From Limnochordia bacterium (GTDB taxonomy: Bacteria; Bacillota; Limnochordia; Darwinibacteriales; SLO01): a stretch of 8,870 nt of DNA. Of the stretch, positions 1-5,504 are shown one piece after another; within the stretch, counting starts at the first letter, position 1; every line of letters starts with the position of its first letter. The position numbers and the translations under genes are program-made. Below the pieces are notes generated by a model, which saw only the letters and a program-made list of their open reading frames with translations, did not search any database and was not told where the DNA came from. Where the stretch lies: contig SLOG01000397.1 in NCBI GenBank assembly GCA_007132635.1, forward strand, positions 1 to 8,870, written 5' to 3'.

Positions 1-2
1 AT

Positions 3-137
3 GTGTTTCCGGATGGTCCGGCTGATACCGGCGGTCTGCGTTATTGCATGAACAGTGCAGCTCTGCGGTTTATCCCCCTTGAGGAGTTGGAGTCCGAGGG
101 ATACGGACGGTATATCGGTTTGGCTGCACCGAAATGA
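3..137 (+). CDS. msrB: Peptide-methionine (R)-S-oxide reductase, C-terminal end (5' truncated)
   Basis: This is the last 44 codons of an open frame that enters from the left edge; nucleotides 1-2 (AT) fit the end of a His codon preceding the first visible Val. The residues GLRYCMNSAALRFIP followed by LEELESEGYGRYIGL are the characteristic end of MsrB proteins (the H-V-F-x-D-G-P / R-Y-C-x-N-S-A-A-L-x-F-I-P signature). The Cys in RYC (codon at 45-47) is the catalytic cysteine of the family. MsrB reduces the R epimer of methionine sulfoxide in proteins, using thioredoxin as reductant, in oxidative damage repair. The N-terminal half with the CxxC zinc pairs is outside the window, so a stand-alone MsrB and an MsrA-MsrB fusion cannot be told apart. 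The gene is followed by its own terminator and looks unrelated to the catabolic genes downstream. Confidence 0.93.
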   Translation: MFPDGPADTGGLRYCMNSAALRFIPLEELESEGYGRYIGLAAPK

Positions 138-154
138 ACAAGCGGAACGTCATG

Positions 155-188
155 GACTGATTCAGCGATTTTTGCTGAGTCAGTTTTT
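155..188 (+). terminator. Factor-independent terminator after msrB
   Basis: An 11-bp stem (ACTGATTCAGC at 156-166 with GCTGAGTCAGT at 174-184, one T-G wobble) encloses a 7-nt T-rich loop. The stem runs straight into a T tract at 184-188. It lies 18 bp after the msrB stop, so it should isolate msrB from the solute-binding protein gene. Confidence 0.8.
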
Positions 189-263
189 GTTAGGCAGGAA
201 TTCATGAAAAGTTATGGAATGGTTATATCTATCACTGCAACATCTTAATTGTTGTTATTTTCT

Positions 264-272
264 GGGAGGTGA
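264..272 (+). promoter_or_regulatory. Orphan perfect anti-SD-complementary element in the SBP-A leader
   Basis: GGGAGGTGA contains GGAGGTGA, a full complement of the 16S rRNA anti-Shine-Dalgarno region. No start codon lies at usable spacing after it. The real SBP-A ribosome binding site is a separate GGGAGGT at 321-327. The same 9-mer occurs upstream of the paralogous SBP-B gene (7468-7476, - strand) at nearly the same distance from the start: 62 nt here, 64 nt there. The sequence match and spacing are seen directly; a regulatory or standby role is inferred. Confidence 0.4.
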
Positions 273-303
273 GGCAGCGGCGTTTGTTCGACGGAGGCTG
301 GCC

Positions 304-314
304 GTGTTTAACAC
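304..314. promoter_or_regulatory. Short palindrome upstream of SBP-A (possible operator)
   Basis: GTGTTTAACAC is a perfect palindrome around a central T, placed seven bases before the SBP-A ribosome binding site. The 8-mer GTTTAACA from it recurs in the SBP-B/oxidoreductase control region at 7547-7554. It could be an operator half-site pair, but it is short enough to be chance. Confidence 0.25.
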
Positions 315-320
315 AATTTT

Positions 321-327
321 GGGAGGT
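321..327 (+). promoter_or_regulatory. Ribosome binding site of SBP-A
   Basis: GGGAGGT ends 7 nt before the ATG at 335, which is the in-frame start giving a normal signal peptide. Two other ATGs at 328 and 331 sit directly against this site in a different frame that stops at 432, so they are rejected as starts. Confidence 0.8.
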
Positions 328-334
328 ATGATGA

Positions 335-2215
335 ATGAGTGGCCGTGTGACAGTGATTTTGATCAGTTTTCTGCTTCTTTTTGGCGCGATGGGGCAGGCA
401 GCCTCCTATCAAGAGGCGCCGATGCTGGCTGAACGGGTGGCTCAAGGGCAATTGGCTCCGCTTGCAGAACGTCTTCCGGAAGTTCCGTTCGTCGTCGGTC
501 CCGGTGTTCTCATTGAGGAGGAAAACCTTGATTGGCAGGTAGGACGGTATGGCGGCATCTTAAAGACGACCCACGTCGTCCCGGAATGGAATCCGTACGT
601 GTTTTGCATGATCAACGAACCAGCGCTGAGCGCGCCTCGTATCGGTGTGAGCAATATTATCGGCGGGGTGTTTGAAGACTACGAGGTCAATGATGATAAC
701 ACCGTATTTACGTTCCATCTGCGCCGCGGCCTTCGCTGGTCTGACGGCGAATTCGTGACGACGTCGGACGTCCTTTTTGCCTACGAAGACGTCATGAAAA
801 ACGAAGAGATCAGTCCGATCTTCCCTGGCAAGTATCGCGCCGGCGGCCGTGCTTCGGGTGAACCTATGGTCTTGGAGGTTTTGGACGACTACACGTTCCA
901 GATCTCGTTCGAAGAGCCTTACGGCAACTTCCTGACTGAGATCACGATTAAGGGTTGGTCGGCCTATACGGATCTCATCAAACCGCGTCATCACCTAGAA
1001 CAGTACCATATCCGCTATACGACGTTGGAGGATCTGCGGCCGGAGCTCGATGAGCAGGAGTTAACCGATGAGTGGTACCGCCTGTTTTTGGCCAAAGACG
1101 CACCCAACTGGGATCTGACGCGAGACAAGTCCATCGGTTTTCCGTCTCTTTATCCCTGGATTCGCGTTCCGTCGTCGGAAGGGATCCTGCGCTTTGAGCG
1201 AAATCCCTACTATTTTAAAGTCGACGTGGAGGGCAACCAGCTCCCGTACATTGACTATGTTGAGTCTTATGAAGTGGGGAATCACGAACTGATGACCATG
1301 ATGGCCATCACGGGTGAGGCTAACTATCTAGCTGGTGCCGGCCTCGATCGCATGGCGTTCTATCAAGAGCATCGCGCAGAAGGCGGCTACACGATCCACT
1401 CGCTGGTCAACCACGTGGACCCAGTTACGCTGTTCTTCAATCTCACTTTTGAAGACGATGTGTGGCGTGAAGTGGTACATGACGTTCGCTTCCGTAAGGC
1501 GATCAGTTTGGCCATTGACCGCGACGAGTTGATTGAGAATCTCTATTTCGGCATGGCCTATCCCTCATCCGTCATTCCCAGTGAGTTTGATCCAGCTCGA
1601 GCCGAAGAGCTCTTGGATGAGATGGGGTTGGATGCTCGGGATGCGGACGGTTATCGGATCGGGCCGGACGGTCAAACTTTTGACTTGACGATTGAAGTGG
1701 CACGGCGTGAGCAGATTCCGGAAGTGCTGTTGGCTACTGAGCTTCTGGTAGAGCACCTTCAGAATGTTGGCTTGGCTGCGTCCATGCGGCAGATTGGTGA
1801 ACAGCTCCACGGGCAGCGAATGGCCGCTAACGAGCTAATGACTACCATCCTCTGGATTCACCGTCCGGGCTGGAGGGATAGCATCACCGATGACTATTTG
1901 CCGAAATCAGCTTGGGGACGAGCTTGGGAGCTGTGGTACAATAGTGGCGGCGAAACCGGGGAAGAACCACCCCAGTGGGTGATGGATCTGTATGATATCC
2001 ATGAAGAGATCATCCGAACGGTGCCGCACTTCCCTGAAGGCATTGCTGCCGTGGATTCTCTGTTTGACTGGTACAGCGAGAATGTGCCGTATATTTTGAT
2101 TGTGGAAGATGCGACGGACTTGCTGATCACACCCAGTAACCTGCGGAATGTGGCGCAGGATGGCATTGCCCTGGCAGCTGTTTTTGCTGCTGAGCAGTAC
2201 TATTTCGAACATTGA
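335..2215 (+). CDS. ABC transporter substrate-binding protein, family 5 (SBP-A)
   Basis: Predicted secreted solute receptor of an ABC importer (SBP_bac_5, the peptide/oligosaccharide/nickel-binding class), 626 residues. Residues 1-23 form a signal peptide: a basic Arg at position 4, a hydrophobic core around ILISFLLLFGAMG, and an Ala-rich cleavage region near AQ/QAAS. It has no lipobox Cys, so a free periplasmic protein is expected. Family landmarks: VGRYGGILKT near 69-78; VFTFHLRRGLRWSDG near 124-138, the usual F-x-L-R-x-G-x-x-W-S-D-G block; NPYYFKVDVEGNQLPYIDYV near 290-309; VRFRKAISLAIDRDELI near 384-400. It is clearly paralogous to SBP-B on the opposite strand; both share GNQLPYIDYVES, DEMGLDxRDADGYRIGPDG and NLRNVAQ. 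This class binds peptides in some bacteria and glucan, mannan or other oligosaccharides in others. With a GH127-like gene and a sugar dehydrogenase nearby I favour a carbohydrate, but the ligand is unknown. No permease or ATPase genes are in the window. Confidence 0.94.
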   Translation: MSGRVTVILISFLLLFGAMGQAASYQEAPMLAERVAQGQLAPLAERLPEVPFVVGPGVLIEEENLDWQVGRYGGILKTTHVVPEWNPYVFCMINEPALSAPRIGVSNIIGGVFEDYEVNDDNTVFTFHLRRGLRWSDGEFVTTSDVLFAYEDVMKNEEISPIFPGKYRAGGRASGEPMVLEVLDDYTFQISFEEPYGNFLTEITIKGWSAYTDLIKPRHHLEQYHIRYTTLEDLRPELDEQELTDEWYRLFLAKDAPNWDLTRDKSIGFPSLYPWIRVPSSEGILRFERNPYYFKVDVEGNQLPYIDYVESYEVGNHELMTMMAITGEANYLAGAGLDRMAFYQEHRAEGGYTIHSLVNHVDPVTLFFNLTFEDDVWREVVHDVRFRKAISLAIDRDELIENLYFGMAYPSSVIPSEFDPARAEELLDEMGLDARDADGYRIGPDGQTFDLTIEVARREQIPEVLLATELLVEHLQNVGLAASMRQIGEQLHGQRMAANELMTTILWIHRPGWRDSITDDYLPKSAWGRAWELWYNSGGETGEEPPQWVMDLYDIHEEIIRTVPHFPEGIAAVDSLFDWYSENVPYILIVEDATDLLITPSNLRNVAQDGIALAAVFAAEQYYFEH

Positions 2216-2278
2216 TGAAGGCTTCTTGAAAATCGACTTGCACATCCTAAGTATGACGTTTGTTTTCTCGGTCTTTCA

Positions 2279-2319
2279 TGTCTGCAGGCGGAGGCGATGC
2301 CTTCGCCTGCAGGCATTTT
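2279..2319 (+). terminator. Long hairpin between SBP-A and the UROD-like genes (terminator or attenuator)
   Basis: A 17-bp uninterrupted stem (2279-2295 with 2299-2315, two G-U wobbles as RNA) is closed by a GAT triloop. Its core is CTGCAGGCG / CGCCTGCAG. It is followed by only four T residues. It lies 63 bp after the SBP-A stop and 29 bp before the start of U1 on the same strand. The short T run suggests partial termination or a 3' mRNA stabiliser, which would let the binding protein be made in excess over the downstream enzymes; that role is inferred. Confidence 0.7.
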
Positions 2320-2336
2320 GCCGCAGTCTGACAAAA

Positions 2337-2341
2337 AGGAG
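2337..2341 (+). promoter_or_regulatory. Ribosome binding site fixing the start of U1
   Basis: AGGAG ends 7 nt before the ATG at 2349 (MTSKQRVL). The in-frame ATG at 2343 is only 1 nt from this site and is unlikely. The frame is open back to 2148, but that extension has no ribosome binding site, runs through the hairpin and does not resemble the family. Confidence 0.8.
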
Positions 2342-2348
2342 AATGTTG

Positions 2349-3419
2349 ATGACATCGAAACAACGTGTGTTGAATGCTTTCGCCCATAGGGAACCGGATC
2401 GAGTACCCATCAACTACCAAGCGAACCCAGGTATACATCAGCGACTGCTGGATTACTACGGCCTGGAGACAGGCGACAACGAAGGGCTGCTGCAGAAGCT
2501 GGGAGTTGACTTTCGCGGTGTCAGGGCACCCTACAAAGGGCCGCTGCTCCATGAGGAGCTCCCCAATCGAAAAGTGGACCCGCTGTGGGGAATTCACACC
2601 CGCTGGATAGAACACGAAACAGGAGGGTATTGGGACTTCTGCGACTTTCCGCTTCAGGATGCCGATGAAGAGGAAGTGGCGGCGTGGCCCCTGCCTTCTC
2701 CCGATGACTATGACTATAGTCAGGTGAAACTGGAGTGCGAGAAGCGGCAGGAGTACGCAGTGTACGCGGGCACCGGTTTCGGCGATATCATAAACGGCAA
2801 CGGGTTTCTTCGCGGTATGGAACAGACACTGATCGACCTTGTGACAGATGATCCCGCCGGCCTGCTGCTCGCTGACCGCCGGATGGATATTCAATTCGAA
2901 TTGACGCGCCGGGTTGTGGAGGCAGCAGAGGGGGGCATTGACTTTCTGTGGCTGGGCGAGGATTTGGGGACCCAGGAATCCCCTATGATCAGCATGGAGC
3001 TTTTCCGACGACACATTCGACCGCGCTACGAACGCTTCATGGACTTGGCCAAGCAGCACCAGCTGCCTGTCATGATCCACACATGCGGTGCCAGTAGTTG
3101 GGCCTATGAGGATTTTATTGAAATGGGAATCACGGTGGTGGACACGCTGCAGCCGGAAGCTGCGGGAATGCATCCGCGGGAGTTGAAGCAGCGTTTCGGC
3201 GGTCGTTTAGCGTTCCATGGGTGCATATCAACGGCTGGCCCGGTGGCCTATGGCAGTGTGGAAGACGTGCGGCAAAATGTGCGGGAAACACTAGAGATCA
3301 TGATGCCGGGCGGGGGCTACTGTTTGGCGCCGACGCATGCCCTGCAGGACAATTCTCCAGTAGAGAATGTCGTGGCTATGTATGAAGCAGCCTATGAGTA
3401 TGGGCGGTATGGGAGGTAA
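2349..3419 (+). CDS. Uroporphyrinogen decarboxylase-superfamily protein U1 (MtaA/CmuA-like)
   Basis: A 356-residue TIM-barrel protein of the UROD-like superfamily (COG0407 type). The N-terminus has the usual methyltransferase-branch pattern (TSKQRVLNAFAHREPDRVPI, 2-21) and lacks the substrate-binding R-Q-A-G-R motif of true haem-pathway HemE. An acidic motif GEDLGTQ lies at 203-209. The putative metal site is His244-x-Cys246 in VMIHTCGAS, with His330 in CLAPTHALQ aligning with the third ligand position; this position is Cys in methylcobamide:CoM methyltransferase MtaA and the active-site His in UROD. HxC is the zinc-thiolate signature of methyl-transfer members, so U1 is the best candidate methyltransferase of the three. 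Cys325 lies close by. It is first of three co-directional paralogues, and U2 starts 8 bp after its stop. No corrinoid protein gene is visible, so methyl transfer is inference; the family assignment is secure. Confidence 0.9.
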   Translation: MTSKQRVLNAFAHREPDRVPINYQANPGIHQRLLDYYGLETGDNEGLLQKLGVDFRGVRAPYKGPLLHEELPNRKVDPLWGIHTRWIEHETGGYWDFCDFPLQDADEEEVAAWPLPSPDDYDYSQVKLECEKRQEYAVYAGTGFGDIINGNGFLRGMEQTLIDLVTDDPAGLLLADRRMDIQFELTRRVVEAAEGGIDFLWLGEDLGTQESPMISMELFRRHIRPRYERFMDLAKQHQLPVMIHTCGASSWAYEDFIEMGITVVDTLQPEAAGMHPRELKQRFGGRLAFHGCISTAGPVAYGSVEDVRQNVRETLEIMMPGGGYCLAPTHALQDNSPVENVVAMYEAAYEYGRYGR

Positions 3420-3427
3420 GGCATTTC

Positions 3428-4459
3428 ATGGATTCCTATGCAAGACCAAATAAGCAGAGAACGGCAGATGTGTTTCGAGGCCGCATCCCAGACCGGGTGC
3501 CGGTGTTCGAGGTCCTCGTCGAGAATCCCGCGCTTGAGTATATTTTGGGACGCCCACCTTCGGTTGCGTCGACGCTGGCAGGTCTATCGCCTGAAGAGTA
3601 CGTGGACTTTGCTCAGAAGACAGGGCAGGACGTGATCGGCCTCAATTTCTACTTTACGCCATTCCACACAACCGATACGGCCGGGCGGGAGGTGCTGTTA
3701 ACCGATCGCATTCGTACTCGCGAGGATTTGGCCCGCCTGTCGCACAGGGTGCCGGATGCGACTGAGGACACGTTTGCCCTGTTGGACAAGTACCAAAAAG
3801 CAGTGTCGGGAACCGATATTGGCTTGTTTGTGCTGACCGGCGCTTTCATGACCCACGCGTACGATTCCTTGTTCGGTTTTGAAGACTTCATGTATCTGCT
3901 GTACGACGACCTTGGTTTGATCGAAGACGTTTTAGAACTGCAGACGGAGTATTACGTGCAGGTCTCGAAACGACTCGTAGACTATGATCTCACCTTTTTC
4001 TATGTAGGCGATGATGTGGCATTCAAGAGCGGCACGCTGTTCCATCCAGATTTACTGCGCAGGATCTGGCTGCCTCGCATTGCCAGGATCATGGAACCGG
4101 CTGTTGAACGAGATATCCCTATCCTGTTCCATAGTGATGGGAACATATGGGAGCTTATACCGGACCTTCTGGATGTCGGTATGGATGGTTTGAACCCGAT
4201 TGAACCCTACGGGATGGACATCCATGAAGTGAAGCGTCGCTTTGGCGATACGCTTACGTTGGTGGGCAATCTCGATGTCGGCGGTGTGCTGAGTCGCGGT
4301 ACACCGGAGGAAGTCCGGCAGGAGGCTGGTGAGTTGATTGCGAATATAGGCAAAAGAGGGCGCTACATACTGGCCTCCTGTCATAGTATCACAGCCAATG
4401 TCCCACCAGAAAACTACTTGGCCATGGTGAAAACTGCTCAGGAACAAGGCCGATACTAA
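3428..4459 (+). CDS. Uroporphyrinogen decarboxylase-superfamily protein U2
   Basis: A 343-residue UROD-like TIM-barrel protein. Landmarks: RTADVFRGRIPDRVPVFEV (11-29) at the N-terminus; FYVGDDVAFKSG (190-201), the acidic strand motif equivalent to GEDLG of U1; ILFHSDGNIWELIP (232-245); VGNLDVGGVLSRGTPEEV (279-296); and ILASCHSITANVPPENYLAM (314-333). His235-Ser-Asp237 replaces the His-x-Cys of MtaA/U1, while His319 keeps the third position with Cys318 next to it. The site is therefore oxygen/nitrogen-rich rather than thiolate. Members with HSDG are widespread and mostly uncharacterised, so neither decarboxylase nor methyltransferase activity can be assigned. It starts 8 bp after the U1 stop. 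The GGGAGG within the last U1 codons (3411-3416) and TAAGG over the U1 stop can serve as its ribosome binding site, so translational coupling is likely. Confidence 0.9.
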   Translation: MDSYARPNKQRTADVFRGRIPDRVPVFEVLVENPALEYILGRPPSVASTLAGLSPEEYVDFAQKTGQDVIGLNFYFTPFHTTDTAGREVLLTDRIRTREDLARLSHRVPDATEDTFALLDKYQKAVSGTDIGLFVLTGAFMTHAYDSLFGFEDFMYLLYDDLGLIEDVLELQTEYYVQVSKRLVDYDLTFFYVGDDVAFKSGTLFHPDLLRRIWLPRIARIMEPAVERDIPILFHSDGNIWELIPDLLDVGMDGLNPIEPYGMDIHEVKRRFGDTLTLVGNLDVGGVLSRGTPEEVRQEAGELIANIGKRGRYILASCHSITANVPPENYLAMVKTAQEQGRY

Positions 4460-4499
4460 ATCGAACAAGGGGGAAGGGTGAAGTCCTCGCACCGAACAC

Positions 4500-5465
4500 G
4501 TGAATTCTCGAGATCTGGTGGCACGCACGATCCGTGGGGAACGCCGAGGCAGCGTTCCTGTCTACGGGTGGGTAAGGGCAAATCTGGAAGAACAGTTAAC
4601 CGAGGCCTTTGGATCTGTCGAGGCCTTTGAAGATTACTATCGCTTTGACATGGCGCATCTCTTTGGTGGTCCACATGCCTATGATCGAGAGGCTCTCAAG
4701 GAGCTGAGAGAGCAGGGGGTCGAGATTACTCCCGAGGTGGCACTAGAACTCTCAATGCAGCCGTACGATGCAAGTGAGAACTACGATGGCATCAGGGCTC
4801 AGCTGGAGCATCATCAGAAACAGCGGGGCCGTTTCTGCTACGTGCAGACGCCCGGAATCTTCGAATGCCTCAACGGGGTGTTCGGCATTCAAAATCACCT
4901 GGTCTATCTGGCCTTGTATCCCGAGACTCTTAAAGAGGTGTATCAGAGGCAGGCCGAGTGGAATCGCGGGTTCGCTGACTGCATGATGGATCTGGGGATG
5001 GATATGATCCACATTTCCGACGACTGGGGAGCGCAGAAGAGCCTGCTGTTCAGCCTGGATATGTGGAAAGAGCTCATTTACCCCTTTCACAAGGTGTTCT
5101 GTGACCGGGTGAAGCAGCGGGGGTGCTTTCTCAGCTTGCATTCAGACGGCTATGTAATTCCGGCTCTGCCCGGCATCAAGGAGCTTGGCTATGATGTTCT
5201 GCATCCCTGGCAGGAGTCAGCAGGCATGTCCTACCGGCGGTACCTGGATGACTACCGTCGGGACTTCGCGCTCCTGGGCGGTTTGTGCGTGCAGACGGCT
5301 ATTGGGTTCGGCGATTTGGAACGCCTGGAATCAGAGATTCGCCGCGTGTTTGATACCCTTCGAAATGAGCGTTGGATGTTCTGCACGACACATTTCGTCC
5401 AGGACCACTGTTCCATCGATGAACTTGTTTTCGCCTATGATCTGGCGGTGGAGTTGGCTCGTTAA
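4500..5465 (+). CDS. Uroporphyrinogen decarboxylase-superfamily protein U3 (divergent member)
   Basis: A 321-residue UROD-like protein, the shortest and most divergent of the three. The GTG at 4500 gives MNSRDLVARTIRGERRGSVP, which matches the expected N-terminal helix and loop of the family, so I keep it although no Shine-Dalgarno lies within 15 nt. The nearest purine run (AAGGGGGAAGG, 4467-4477) ends 22 nt upstream. Landmarks: HISDDWGAQKSLLFS (171-185), the acidic strand motif; LSLHSDGYVIPALP (211-224) with His214-Ser-Asp216; and MFCTTHFVQDHCS (293-305), where His298 aligns with U1 His330 and U2 His319, with Cys295, His303 and Cys304 around it. The aromatic GYVIPALPGIKELGYDVLHPWQ stretch (217 onward) is typical of the superfamily. 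The reaction is unknown. It is separated from U2 by 40 bp and followed by a hairpin shared with the converging SBP-B gene. Confidence 0.88.
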   Translation: MNSRDLVARTIRGERRGSVPVYGWVRANLEEQLTEAFGSVEAFEDYYRFDMAHLFGGPHAYDREALKELREQGVEITPEVALELSMQPYDASENYDGIRAQLEHHQKQRGRFCYVQTPGIFECLNGVFGIQNHLVYLALYPETLKEVYQRQAEWNRGFADCMMDLGMDMIHISDDWGAQKSLLFSLDMWKELIYPFHKVFCDRVKQRGCFLSLHSDGYVIPALPGIKELGYDVLHPWQESAGMSYRRYLDDYRRDFALLGGLCVQTAIGFGDLERLESEIRRVFDTLRNERWMFCTTHFVQDHCSIDELVFAYDLAVELAR

Positions 5466-5468
5466 ACA

Positions 5469-5498
5469 AAGCAGCCCGGTGGAGACACCGGGCTGCTT
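5469..5498. terminator. Terminator hairpin between converging U3 and SBP-B
   Basis: A perfect 13-bp stem, AAGCAGCCCGGTG (5469-5481) with CACCGGGCTGCTT (5486-5498), has a GAGA tetraloop. On the - strand it is followed by TTTGTTT, a good terminator for SBP-B. On the + strand the T run is minimal, so termination of the U1-U3 transcript here may be weaker. It starts 4 bp after the U3 stop and ends 7 bp from the SBP-B stop. Confidence 0.82.
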
Positions 5499-5504
5499 CG
5501 CGAG

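Noticed and set aside
223..229. Weak -10-like TATATC with TTCATG 17 nt upstream as SBP-A promoter
   Set aside because: Only three of six matches in the -35 element; not strong enough to annotate.
214..432. 72-residue ORF overlapping the start of SBP-A
   Set aside because: No ribosome binding site; it runs out of frame through the SBP-A signal peptide region and resembles nothing known.
2148..2348. N-terminal extension of U1
   Set aside because: The frame is open, but the extension crosses the end of SBP-A and the long hairpin; a well-placed AGGAG supports the 2349 start.
2247..3173. 308-residue ORF antisense to U1
   Set aside because: Composition is that of a reverse-strand shadow of a GC-biased gene; it has no recognisable motifs and the + strand frame has clear family motifs.
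4497..4516. Cluster of four overlapping restriction-site palindromes resembling a vector polylinker
   Set aside because: The frame through it encodes the expected family N-terminus (MNSRDLV) and both flanks are continuous with native genes, so a cloning artefact is unlikely; kept only as a remark on the U3 start.
2349..5465. Annotation of any of U1-U3 as HemE (haem biosynthesis)
   Set aside because: All lack the N-terminal R-Q-A-G-R substrate motif, no other haem genes are present, and three copies in a catabolic context argue against it.
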